A DNA stretch of 43,403 nt. Origin: Spirochaetota bacterium (GTDB lineage Bacteria; Spirochaetota; Spirochaetia; Treponematales; UBA12059). This document shows, piece by piece, positions 1 to 6,049 of the stretch. A program made the translations under genes and the position numbers. Location: NCBI GenBank assembly GCA_018816345.1, contig JAHIWG010000031.1, forward strand, positions 1 through 43,403, given 5' to 3'. Position 1 is the stretch's first letter, and each line of letters starts with the position of its first letter. A model generated the notes under the pieces. It was not told the DNA's origin. It saw only the letters and a program-made list of their open reading frames with translations, and made no database searches.

Positions 1-59
1 CCGCCGGGCCGACCGAGTCGGAGCCCGCTCCCGCGCCGATAGAGGAGGCCGCCCCGTGA
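1..59 (+). CDS. C-terminal end of an upstream gene (partial)
   Basis: An open frame runs in from the left edge (first whole codon at base 3) and ends at TGA 57-59. The visible tail is rich in Ala, Pro and Glu and carries no recognisable domain. Its stop overlaps the GTG start of lptB in a GTGA arrangement, so the two are probably translationally coupled. In many Gram-negative bacteria the gene directly before lptB is lptA or lptC, which makes an LptA/OstA-like protein a reasonable guess, but nothing in these 18 residues proves it. Confidence 0.6.
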   Translation, partial: AGPTESEPAPAPIEEAAP

Positions 60-922
60 TAGAGCCGGACGAGGAAGAGGACGGGATCGTCGACGAGTCG
101 GGCGAGCCGATAGTCCTAGAGGAAGACGGCGGGGCCGAGGAGCCCGGAGGGACCGACGGGCCCGGCGAGGCCGCCGATGCCGAAGCGGGATTCTCGTCCC
201 ACGTGCTCGAGGCCCGGAGCCTCCATAAGCGCTTCGGGAGGAAGGTCGCCGTGCGGAGCGTCGGGTTCTCGATGAGGACGGGCCAGGTGACGGGCCTCCT
301 GGGCCCCAACGGCGCCGGCAAGACCACGGTATTCTACATGATCGTCGGGTTCCTGCGGCCGAACGGCGGTACGGTGTCGCTCGACCATCACCTCCTGTCC
401 GCCCTGCCCATGTATAAGCGGGCGAGGCTGGGCATCGCGTACCTGCCCCAGGAACCGTCGGTGTTCAGGAAGATGACCGTGGAGCAGAACGTCCGCGCCA
501 TCCTCGAGACGCGGCCCGACCTCGATTCCCGTTCCAGGAAGGTCGCCCTAGACGCCCTCCTGGAGGAATTCGGCATCTCGTCGCTGCGAAGGCAATACGC
601 CTATACCCTGTCCGGAGGGGAGCGCCGCCGCACCGAGATAGCGCGCGCCCTGGCCATCAAGCCTAAGTTCCTCCTCCTGGACGAGCCCTTCGCCGGGATA
701 GACCCCATAGCGGTCCACGAGATAAAGAGCATCGTCAGGCGGCTCTCGAGCAAGGGCATAGGCGTGCTCATAACGGACCATAACGTCCGGGACACCCTCG
801 AGATCACCCACGAGGCCCATATCATCAACAAAGGCGAGATACTCGTCTCCGGGAACCGCGAGACCATACTTGAATCGGAGCTGGCAAGACAGATATACTT
901 GGGCGAGACGTTCCGAATGTAG
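56..922 (+). CDS. lptB: LPS export ABC transporter ATP-binding protein LptB
   Basis: Cytoplasmic ATPase of the LptBFG complex that extracts lipopolysaccharide-like lipid from the inner membrane. The 288-aa product has Walker A GPNGAGKT (residues 83-90), a Q-loop region (LPQEPSVFRKMTVEQN), the signature LSGGERRR, Walker B LLLDEPFAGIDP and the H-loop TDHN. The wording around these motifs (FRKMTVEQN, FAGIDP, ITDHNVRDTLE) is typical of LptB rather than other ABC ATPases. The family is usually about 240 residues; here an acidic, low-complexity extension of about 48 residues precedes the ABC domain. The GTG start overlaps the preceding stop (GTGA), and no better start lies before the conserved domain, so the extension appears to be translated. 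Confidence 0.92.
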   Translation: MIEPDEEEDGIVDESGEPIVLEEDGGAEEPGGTDGPGEAADAEAGFSSHVLEARSLHKRFGRKVAVRSVGFSMRTGQVTGLLGPNGAGKTTVFYMIVGFLRPNGGTVSLDHHLLSALPMYKRARLGIAYLPQEPSVFRKMTVEQNVRAILETRPDLDSRSRKVALDALLEEFGISSLRRQYAYTLSGGERRRTEIARALAIKPKFLLLDEPFAGIDPIAVHEIKSIVRRLSSKGIGVLITDHNVRDTLEITHEAHIINKGEILVSGNRETILESELARQIYLGETFRM

Positions 923-968
923 AGTCCTCGCGCTCCGGGGCAGGTCCCGGCGGCATTTCGCGCTAAAC

Positions 969-997
969 TTGACGGCGCGGAACGGTCGTGCTACAGT
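969..997 (+). promoter_or_regulatory. Sigma-70 promoter of the TatD-family gene
   Basis: TTGACG at 969-974 and TACAGT at 992-997 are separated by 17 bp. The predicted transcription start near 1004 leaves a leader of about 43 nt before the ATG at 1047. This places the promoter inside the upstream-extended reading frame and supports the later start for the gene. Confidence 0.65.
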
Positions 998-1046
998 CGT
1001 CGTACCCATTACGGGCTCCATCATCACTAATCCCAACGGAAGACAG

Positions 1047-1823
1047 ATGCGATACTTCGACACTCATGCCCATATCGGGCTTATTTACGATGATCCTATA
1101 GAGCAATTGCTAGCCTGCCAGCAGGCTAAGCAGTACGGCGTCCAGAAGATCGTCAGCATTTGCAACAGCCTCATCGATTTCTTCCAGGTATACGAAAACC
1201 TGAAGACGTCCGAGCACGTATACCACGCCGCGGGCGTATCGCCCTCGGAGGTGGCGTCTCCCGGCAAGGACTGGCGCGCGAGGCTCGACGAGGCGCTCAA
1301 GATGGCGCGGGTCATCGCCGTAGGAGAGATCGGCCTCGACTATTTCCATCGCTACGGCGATAAGGATAGCCAGATCGAGCTCTTCATCGACCAGCTGGAC
1401 ATAGCCGCGCGCCACGACCTGCCCGTCATCATCCATAACAGGGAGGCGGGCAAGGACGTCCTGGACGTGCTTCGCGACCGCCTGCCCCCGGCCGGCGGCG
1501 TGCTCCACTGCTACTCGGAGAACGCCGAGTACGCGATGCGCGCCCTCGACCTGAACCTGTATTTCTCGTTCGCGGGCAACCTGACGTACCGCAACGCCAA
1601 GAACCTGCACGAGACGGTACGGGTCCTGCCGCTGGACAGGATACTCGTGGAGTCCGAGGCCCCGTTCATGGTGCCGTCGAAGTACAGGGGAAAGCGCAAC
1701 AAGCCGGAATTCCTCCCGGCGACCGTAGACGACCTGGCGATGCTCCTCGACCTGCCCATCGAGGAGGTGGCGGAGGCTACGTACCAGAACGCCTGCAGGC
1801 TGTTCAGGGTCTCTGGCGAGTAA
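1047..1823 (+). CDS. TatD-family metal-dependent hydrolase
   Basis: A 258-aa TIM-barrel metallo-hydrolase of the TatD/YcfH family, cytoplasmic, whose members are nucleases or deoxyribonuclease-like phosphodiesterases. Visible metal-site motifs are the N-terminal DTHAHI (HxH), VGEIGLDYF, the His in VIIHNREAGKD, the His in VLHCYSEN, and ESEAPFMVP near the C-terminus. The last motif is usually ETDAPFL, so the normally metal-binding Asp is Glu here. The reading frame is open back to 870, but that stretch overlaps lptB and contains a promoter; ATG 1047 places the family's DTH motif right at the N-terminus. It is a single-gene unit ending at a strong terminator. Confidence 0.85.
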   Translation: MRYFDTHAHIGLIYDDPIEQLLACQQAKQYGVQKIVSICNSLIDFFQVYENLKTSEHVYHAAGVSPSEVASPGKDWRARLDEALKMARVIAVGEIGLDYFHRYGDKDSQIELFIDQLDIAARHDLPVIIHNREAGKDVLDVLRDRLPPAGGVLHCYSENAEYAMRALDLNLYFSFAGNLTYRNAKNLHETVRVLPLDRILVESEAPFMVPSKYRGKRNKPEFLPATVDDLAMLLDLPIEEVAEATYQNACRLFRVSGE

Positions 1824-1852
1824 GGCCCCGTCCCCGGCATAAGCGACCGCGC

Positions 1853-1882
1853 GGGCGCCCGAGTCATCGGGCGCCCTTTTTT
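1853..1882 (+). terminator. Rho-independent terminator after the TatD-family gene
   Basis: A perfect 10-bp GC-rich stem (1853-1862 with 1867-1876, loop GTCA) is followed by six T residues at 1877-1882. Confidence 0.93.
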
Positions 1883-1908
1883 AATCTGCGATATACCTTG
1901 GAGAAGCG

Positions 1909-2922
1909 ATGAACCTTCACGTCCCGGTACGAATCGGAAGCTTCCAGGCGCGCGGCAACCTCTTCCTCGCGCCCGTGGCCGGCTATTCCGACGCGGCCTT
2001 CCGTTCCGTCTGCGCCGACCAGGGCTGCGACCTCGCGTTCACCGAGATGGTAAGCTCCGAGGCCCTTACCCGCGGCCATCTCAAGACCGAGGTCCTCCTC
2101 GCGCGAGAGGACAACGAGCCGGACTACGCCGTCCAGCTCTTCGGCTCCGACCCTGGCGTCATGGCGCGGGCCGCCGAGATCGTAGCCGAGCGGTGGAAGC
2201 CCGCCGTCATAGACGTCAATTGCGGGTGTCCCGTTCCCAAGATAGTCAAGGCCGGCTCCGGCTCGGCCCTGATGCGGGACCCCGGCAGGATACGGGCCAT
2301 CGTCGCGGCCATGAGCGCGGCCGTAGACGTTCCCGTGACGGTAAAGATAAGGCTGGGATGGGACGACTCGTCGATAAACTACCTCGAGGCGGCCGCGGCC
2401 GCCGTGGAGGGCGGCGCGGCCGCCGTGACGCTGCACGCCCGCACGAGGGAGCGGGGCTACGCGGGCACGGCGGATAGGCCGGCGTTCTACCGGCTCGCCG
2501 CCGCCGTCCCGGTGCCCGTGTTCGCGTCGGGCGACCTGTTCTCGGCGGCGGCCGCGGTAGACATACTCTCCGGGGGCTCCGAGGGAGCGCCGGCGGTAGC
2601 AGGCGTGATGTTCGCGAGGGGCGCCATGGGAGACCCGTTCATTTTCGCGAGGGCGCGCGCCGCCCTCGAGGGACTGCCCGAGCCGGCCATAGGCGATTCC
2701 GCCAGGCTCGCGGCCGCGCGCAGGCACCTGGAGCTGTCCCTGCGCCATTACGGGGAGCGCACGGCCTGCGTCGAATTCAGGAAGCAGGCCTGCGCCTACC
2801 TCAAGGGAATGCAGGGCGGAGCCGAGCTGCGCAGGCGGGCCGTAGCGTGCTCGACGGCCGAAGACTACGCGGGCTTCTTCGACGCGTGGGAACGGGCGAT
2901 CCCCGGCGGCGGCGTCAGTTAG
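1909..2922 (+). CDS. dusB: tRNA-dihydrouridine synthase, DusB/NifR3 type
   Basis: A 337-aa FMN-dependent enzyme that reduces uridines in the tRNA D-loop. It has the start pattern FLAPVAGYSDAAFR, the catalytic-cysteine motif NCGCPVPKIVKAGSGSALM, the FMN-site sequence VTVKIRLGWDD and the TLHARTRERGYAGTADR segment, all diagnostic of the NifR3/DusB branch. A GGAGAAG ribosome-binding site sits just before ATG 1909. The 3' end overlaps the convergent lipoprotein gene by 8 bp, and there is no terminator between them. Confidence 0.93.
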   Translation: MNLHVPVRIGSFQARGNLFLAPVAGYSDAAFRSVCADQGCDLAFTEMVSSEALTRGHLKTEVLLAREDNEPDYAVQLFGSDPGVMARAAEIVAERWKPAVIDVNCGCPVPKIVKAGSGSALMRDPGRIRAIVAAMSAAVDVPVTVKIRLGWDDSSINYLEAAAAAVEGGAAAVTLHARTRERGYAGTADRPAFYRLAAAVPVPVFASGDLFSAAAAVDILSGGSEGAPAVAGVMFARGAMGDPFIFARARAALEGLPEPAIGDSARLAAARRHLELSLRHYGERTACVEFRKQACAYLKGMQGGAELRRRAVACSTAEDYAGFFDAWERAIPGGGVS

Positions 2923-4183
2923 TGGAGCGGCGCTTTAGCCAGGCCTGGACGCGGGCCTCGAGGTCGGCGTTAGGGTCCGGCAAGGGACTCGGGCCCGTCG
3001 CCTCGAGCAGGAACGGCAGCACTATAGAGCGCTTGATATCCGGCCACGTCGCCGGCAGGACGTTGGGCGCCTTGAGGTAATGGGCGGGCGGCATCTTCCC
3101 GAGCAGGGACGGGTAGTACAGCGGGAACAGCTTCTCGTTAACCGAGCGTATGGCGGAGAAGCCGCCGGCTACGCCGAATGACGATTCCATGGACCGGTAG
3201 CGCCTGGCCTCGTCGAGCACGGCGCGCTGGGTCTCCTCAGTATAGAACCACTTGAGGAACGCCTCGGCGGCCTGCCTGCCCTTGCCCTTCCTGCAGATGC
3301 CGGCGTAAACGATATCCTCGCCTACTGGCACGGATCCGTCCTTGGAGAGCCATCGGAACGATAGCGACGCCCGCCTCTCCTCGGAGACGACGAAGTAGTC
3401 GGCGGAGTCCATCGACGCGTAGCCGATGCGGCCTTCCTCGACCGACTTATAGCCAGGCAGGTAAAGGTACTTGAACTGGAACTCGTCTTCCTTGAGGGCC
3501 GACCCGTTGGCTCGCTCCGACCAGGCGCGAATATACGACAGGCCCTCCTCGAGCCCGGAGCGGCTCCACTTGAGCGGGGCTCCCTCCTTGAAGCCGGCTC
3601 CTAGAAGTTCCATGGCTGAGTAGAGGAAGTCCGGGGACCAGCGCGGGCCGAAGCCCATGTTAGTGAACGAGGTCTTGCCCGGGACGTTGAGCGCGGCCCC
3701 TTTCTCCTCGAGCGCGGCCAGGTCGAGCACGAAGCCGTCGCTCATGGCGGATTCCAGCTTCTTGTCGAAGACGACCAGCGGCAGGTTGAACGACACGGGG
3801 AGGAGGAGCTGCCTGCCCTCGACGTTGCCGAGCTCCAGGAGGCCCGGATAGAACGAGCTGGGGTTGATGACCAGTTCCGAGAATAGCTGGTCCAGGGCCT
3901 GGAAGCTCGAGCGGGACTGGGAGTTCTTGAGGTATCGCCCTATGACCAGGGCGGGTTTCTCCTCCATGGAGGGCAGGGCCTCGGCCAAGGACTCGTCGTA
4001 CGCGACGTTTATCCTGTACCTGCCTTGCGATACGTTGAACGCGGCGGCGTAGAGGGCCATCTGCGGGACGTCGGTCCTGAGCTCGGCCACGGGCGGCTCG
4101 AAGAGGCCGCATGACGCGAGGGAGGCGCATAGCGCCATAGCGACGGCACGGACCGTCGACGAGATAGCAGTCGCTCTACTCAT
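2915..4183 (-). CDS. Extracellular solute-binding lipoprotein
   Basis: A 422-aa protein with an N-terminal signal peptide ending in a lipobox (LASC, Cys25), so it is probably lipid-anchored in the periplasm or outer surface. The rest resembles family 1-type ABC solute-binding proteins: a RQLLLPVSFNLPLVVFDKKL segment typical of the ligand cleft, a C-terminal KGKGRQAAEAFLKWFYTEETQRAVLDEA helix region, and the usual length of 400-450 residues. No permease or ATPase genes are adjacent, so the ligand cannot be inferred. The ATG lies only 6 nt from a -10 box, suggesting a leaderless message. Confidence 0.75.
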   Translation of the reverse strand: MSRATAISSTVRAVAMALCASLASCGLFEPPVAELRTDVPQMALYAAAFNVSQGRYRINVAYDESLAEALPSMEEKPALVIGRYLKNSQSRSSFQALDQLFSELVINPSSFYPGLLELGNVEGRQLLLPVSFNLPLVVFDKKLESAMSDGFVLDLAALEEKGAALNVPGKTSFTNMGFGPRWSPDFLYSAMELLGAGFKEGAPLKWSRSGLEEGLSYIRAWSERANGSALKEDEFQFKYLYLPGYKSVEEGRIGYASMDSADYFVVSEERRASLSFRWLSKDGSVPVGEDIVYAGICRKGKGRQAAEAFLKWFYTEETQRAVLDEARRYRSMESSFGVAGGFSAIRSVNEKLFPLYYPSLLGKMPPAHYLKAPNVLPATWPDIKRSIVLPFLLEATGPSPLPDPNADLEARVQAWLKRRSTN

Positions 4184-4189
4184 GGTCGA

Positions 4190-4218
4190 AGACTAGCTTA
4201 AAGCATCGGCTTGCTCAA
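4190..4218 (-). promoter_or_regulatory. Promoter of the lipoprotein gene, leaderless geometry
   Basis: On the minus strand TTGAGC (plus 4213-4218) and TAGTCT (plus 4190-4195) are 17 bp apart. The -10 box is followed by 6 nt and then the ATG (4183-4181), so transcription should begin at or beside the start codon. A 7-bp stem-loop (4206-4212 with 4217-4223) overlaps the -35 and could be an operator. Confidence 0.6.
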
Positions 4219-4266
4219 GCCGAGCGGAAGCCTCGTTTCCTTATGGCGCCGATCGTCTTTAACTTG

Positions 4267-4272
4267 TATACT
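4267..4272 (+). promoter_or_regulatory. Probable -10 box of the 4279 gene
   Basis: TATACT lies 6 nt before ATG 4279. No convincing -35 is present at the right spacing. The position matches the leaderless geometry seen at several other genes in this window. Confidence 0.4.
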
Positions 4273-4278
4273 GAGTCC

Positions 4279-4755
4279 ATGCAGATAAAGACACCTGAAG
4301 TGTACTCGATGATAGAGGCGATCGGGCACCACTATAAGACGAATATATCGAACCGCTTTACCAGGGGGGCTCTCTCCCTGCTCGTGCTCGATAACGCCAC
4401 GTGGAACCAGATAGAGGAGTTGACCGAGAAGACGGATAACTACCGCTATCAGGGCTACCACCTGGACGAGCTGTACGGGCTTATCCTCGCGATGGCCAGG
4501 TTCGTCTCCGCCGCGCGCAAGCAGGGAACGCAGACGCTCCGGTACGGTAGCGTCGACAAGCTCAGTTCCCAGGACCGGGTGCTTAGGGAAATGGTCGTCA
4601 ATAATTTCTCGTCCAATCTCAATATCCTGGCGGATTCCGTGAACAAGCTCTACGTCAAGGTCGTGGAGATAGACAAGGCGAATTCGGCCGGCCGGCAGCC
4701 CGTCTACGCGAGGTTCCCCGAGCTCGGCGAGCTTGGGCGCTACCTCGTAGGCTAG
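4279..4755 (+). CDS. Conserved-looking protein of unknown function
   Basis: I do not recognise this 158-aa protein. It is predicted soluble and mostly helical, with many charged residues, no signal peptide and no cysteine cluster. It starts MQIKTPEVYSMIEAIG. The frame is open back to an ATG at 4243, but a -10 box (TATACT 4267-4272) lies between, so ATG 4279 is preferred. It stands alone between a divergent lipoprotein gene and the tRNA block, with its own promoter. Codon use matches its neighbours, so it is likely a resident gene. Confidence 0.65.
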   Translation: MQIKTPEVYSMIEAIGHHYKTNISNRFTRGALSLLVLDNATWNQIEELTEKTDNYRYQGYHLDELYGLILAMARFVSAARKQGTQTLRYGSVDKLSSQDRVLREMVVNNFSSNLNILADSVNKLYVKVVEIDKANSAGRQPVYARFPELGELGRYLVG

Positions 4756-4794
4756 CGGGGAGCCGATTTTCCCCTTCCGAGAGCCTCGCGTACC

Positions 4795-4823
4795 TTGACA
4801 TTCGCGCCCTACTTATTTAGTAT
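4795..4823 (+). promoter_or_regulatory. Strong promoter of the tRNA-Ser block
   Basis: TTGACA (4795-4800), 17-bp spacer, TAGTAT (4818-4823). The predicted start near 4830 is about 9 nt before the first tRNA. This is among the closest matches to the sigma-70 consensus in the window. Confidence 0.8.
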
Positions 4824-4838
4824 TCGGTGCCTTGAGTT

Positions 4839-4923
4839 GGAGCGGTGTCCGAGCGGTTTAAGGAGGCGGTCTTGAAAACCGTTGTGCCGTAAGGCACCGG
4901 GGGTTCGAATCCCCCCTGCTCCG
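4839..4923 (+). tRNA. tRNA-Ser (anticodon UGA)
   Basis: An 85-nt class II tRNA. The acceptor stem GGAGCGG pairs with CTGCTCC and the discriminator is G. The anticodon loop CTTGAAA places TGA at 4873-4875. It has a long variable arm and a standard T-arm (GGTTCGAATC). CCA is not encoded. It is not followed by the repeat element found after the other three serine tRNAs; only 31 nt separate it from the next tRNA. Confidence 0.97.
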
Positions 4924-4954
4924 TTGGATGCCGGCTCGTTCCGGTCAATCGTTT

Positions 4955-5042
4955 GGAGAGGTGCGAGAGTGGCCGAATCGGGCTCCCTGCTAAGGAGTTG
5001 TGCCTCTCAAGGGCACCGGGGGTTCGAATCCCCCCCTCTCCG
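4955..5042 (+). tRNA. tRNA-Ser (anticodon GCU)
   Basis: An 88-nt class II tRNA. Acceptor GGAGAGG pairs with CCTCTCC, the discriminator is G, and the loop CTGCTAA gives anticodon GCT at 4989-4991. The T-arm and acceptor 3' half (from 5025) plus 10 nt of downstream sequence are repeated exactly at 5210-5237. Confidence 0.97.
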
Positions 5043-5237
5043 TATCTGATTTAGCGTTCTGACAAGGGTTTTTGTTGTTCGTAGTTGATGTTGCGAGGGG
5101 GGGATTCGAACCGAGCCCCTGCCGACCAACGGGAGGAATAGGCGCCAGGGATGGCGCCGAAAAGGGGCGAGGCGGGTTCCTGACGCGAGCGGGACGCGAG
5201 CGAAGACACCGAATCCCCCCCTCTCCGTATCTGATTT
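5025..5237 (+). repeat. 28-bp direct repeat of the tRNA-Ser(GCU) 3' end flanking element copy A
   Basis: Positions 5025-5052 and 5210-5237 are identical over 28 bp: the T-loop/T-stem 3' side, the acceptor 3' strand, the discriminator and 10 nt of trailer. The offset is 185 bp. The layout resembles attL/attR-type repeats at tRNA 3' ends or a tandem duplication, but there is no integrase gene between or near the repeats. Confidence 0.9.
5095..5223 (+). repeat. tRNA-Ser-linked structured element, copy A
   Basis: A 129-bp element with perfect 14-bp terminal inverted repeats (5095-5108 and 5210-5223). The right arm is a copy of the tRNA-Ser(GCU) T-arm/acceptor 3' side. Inside are a stem GCCCCT/AGGGGC (5115-5120 with 5163-5168) and a hairpin GGCGCCA/TGGCGCC (5141-5147 with 5152-5158). 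The second internal hairpin of copies B and C is replaced here by a direct repeat (GACGCGAGCG twice). It carries no believable protein-coding frame. Confidence 0.85.
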
Positions 5238-5268
5238 GGGCTTACGAGGCCGGCGGTCTTTTATATAT

Positions 5269-5342
5269 GAGGTTATAGCTCAGCTGGATAGAGCGTCAGA
5301 TTGCGGATCTGAAGGTCGGAGGTTCGAATCCTCTTAGCCTCA
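5269..5342 (+). tRNA. tRNA-Arg (anticodon GCG as read)
   Basis: A 74-nt class I tRNA. Acceptor GAGGTTA pairs with TAGCCTC (one G-T) and the discriminator is A. The anticodon stem TCAGA/TCTGA closes the loop TTGCGGA, with anticodon GCG at 5303-5305. CCA is not encoded. Bacteria usually read CGN codons with an ACG (inosine) tRNA, so a GCG anticodon is unusual. The structure is otherwise canonical. No element follows it; the next tRNA begins 9 nt later. Confidence 0.9.
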
Positions 5343-5351
5343 CTAGTTTTT

Positions 5352-5438
5352 GGAGAGATGCGAGAGTGGTTGAATCGGACGGTCTCGAAAACCGCTGAAC
5401 CCGTAAGGGTTCCGGGGGTTCGAATCCCCCTCTCTCCG
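5352..5438 (+). tRNA. tRNA-Ser (anticodon CGA)
   Basis: An 87-nt class II tRNA. Acceptor GGAGAGA pairs with TCTCTCC, the discriminator is G, and the loop CTCGAAA gives anticodon CGA at 5386-5388. Its 3' end (5421-5440) recurs with two mismatches at 5610-5629, 189 bp downstream, at the right end of element copy B. Confidence 0.97.
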
Positions 5439-5493
5439 TTGTGTTCCAGGCGACTGCATAGCTGGTAACAGATGGCAGTTTTCTTTCCGTTAC

Positions 5494-5623
5494 GAGAGGG
5501 GGATTCGAACCGAGTCCCTCGCCGACCAACGGGAGGAAGAGGCGCCGGGATGGCGCCGGAAGAGGGACGAGGCGGGTCGACGAAGCGCGTAGGACGCGCG
5601 CGAGGAGACCGACTTCCCCTCTC
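5494..5623 (+). repeat. tRNA-Ser-linked structured element, copy B
   Basis: A 130-bp copy differing from copy C at only about four positions. The left arm (5494-5507) is antisense to the upstream tRNA-Ser(CGA) 3' end. The right arm (5610-5623) has two mismatches to the inverted repeat (CGACTTCCCC in place of CGAATCCCCC). Internal stems are GTCCCTC/GAGGGAC, a GGCGCC hairpin and a GCGCGT/ACGCGC hairpin. It is separated from tRNA-Ser(CGA) by a 55-nt spacer and followed directly by a terminator. Confidence 0.85.
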
Positions 5624-5635
5624 TCCGTTCTAATA

Positions 5636-5660
5636 GGCCGCCCTCGCAGGCGGTTTTTTT
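5636..5660 (+). terminator. Rho-independent terminator after element copy B
   Basis: Stem CCGCC/GGCGG (5638-5642 with 5649-5653, extendable by G-T pairs), loop CTCGCA, then seven T residues (5654-5660). It ends the first part of the tRNA block, so tRNA-Ser(GGA) probably has a separate promoter. Confidence 0.9.
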
Positions 5661-5690
5661 AAAAACGTCCCTGAAGTCTTGTAGTCCTTT

Positions 5691-5776
5691 GGAGAGATGT
5701 CCGAGTGGTTTAAGGTCCACGCTTGGAAAGCGTGCGTGCTCACAAGGCACCGGGGGTTCGAATCCCCCTCTCTCCG
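5691..5776 (+). tRNA. tRNA-Ser (anticodon GGA)
   Basis: An 86-nt class II tRNA. Acceptor GGAGAGA pairs with TCTCTCC, the discriminator is G, and anticodon stem CACGC/GCGTG encloses a loop with anticodon GGA at 5725-5727. With UGA, GCU and CGA it completes the bacterial serine isoacceptor set within 940 bp. Its 3' end begins the 102-bp repeat described separately. Confidence 0.97.
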
Positions 5777-5830
5777 TCGTAATTCACGGCTACCGATGAT
5801 AAAATCAGGCAGCCGTTGTCGTTTCCGTTA

Positions 5831-5962
5831 AGAGAGGGGGATTCGAAACGAGTCCCTCGCCGACCAACGGGAGGAAGAGGCGCCAGGATGGCGCCGGAAG
5901 AGGGACGAGGCGGGTCGACGAAGCGCGTAGGACGCGCGCGAGGAGACCGAATCCCCCTCTCT
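5831..5962 (+). repeat. tRNA-Ser-linked structured element, copy C
   Basis: The most regular copy. It has 15-bp perfect terminal inverted repeats (5831-5845 with 5948-5962), an inner stem GTCCCTC/GAGGGAC (5852-5858 with 5900-5906), a hairpin GGCGCCA/TGGCGCC (5879-5885 with 5889-5895, loop GGA) and a hairpin GCGCGT/ACGCGC (5923-5928 with 5932-5937, loop AGG). CGACC near 5861 could also pair with GGTCG near 5913, which would make a pseudoknot with the inner stem. Confidence 0.85.
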
Positions 5963-6019
5963 CCGTCGTAATTCACGGCTACCGATGATAAAATCAGGCA
6001 GCCGTTATCGTTTCCGTTA

Positions 6020-6049
6020 AGAGAGGGGGATTCGAAACGAGTCCCTCGC
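6020..6049 (+). repeat. Element copy D, left end only
   Basis: The left arm and following 15 nt match copy C, and the match stops at 6049 where the SRP RNA stem starts. There is no internal region or right arm. Confidence 0.85.

Larger units (their letters stand above)
5759..6049 (+). repeat. 102-bp direct repeat: tRNA-Ser(GGA) 3' end, trailer and element start
   Basis: 5759-5860 and 5948-6049 are identical except for one base (G 5818 versus A 6007), with an offset of 189 bp. The unit contains the tRNA 3' end, a trailer that can fold (ACGGCT with AGCCGT) and the left part of the element. The second copy breaks off exactly where the SRP RNA begins (6049). This looks like a tandem duplication of a 189-bp unit whose second copy is truncated. 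Confidence 0.9.

Noticed and set aside
870-1046. Upstream extension of the TatD-family gene from 870
   Set aside because: It overlaps lptB, contains a good promoter (969-997) and precedes the family's conserved N-terminus.
1864-2748. A 294-codon minus-strand open frame opposite dusB
   Set aside because: Arg/Gly-rich antisense shadow; dusB is clearly the coding strand.
5072-5278. Plus-strand 68-codon open frame over element copy A
   Set aside because: It covers the structured element and runs into the tRNA-Arg; no ribosome site and no similarity to the other copies in the same frame.
5296-5976. Minus-strand open frames of 77-86 codons across the tRNA and element block (translations containing GGFEPP, GERGIRTPG and similar)
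   Set aside because: They are antisense readings of tRNA T-arms and of the repeat element; such peptides are well-known artefacts of tRNA regions and have no start signals.
5025-6049. CRISPR array
   Set aside because: Repeats are few, about 130 bp long, spaced 185 bp or more, and tied to tRNA ends; no cas genes are present.
5025-6049. Integron attC array or a classical integrated island
   Set aside because: No attC core sites (GTTRRRY/RYYYAAC), no integrase and no cargo genes; the interval between repeats is only 185-189 bp.
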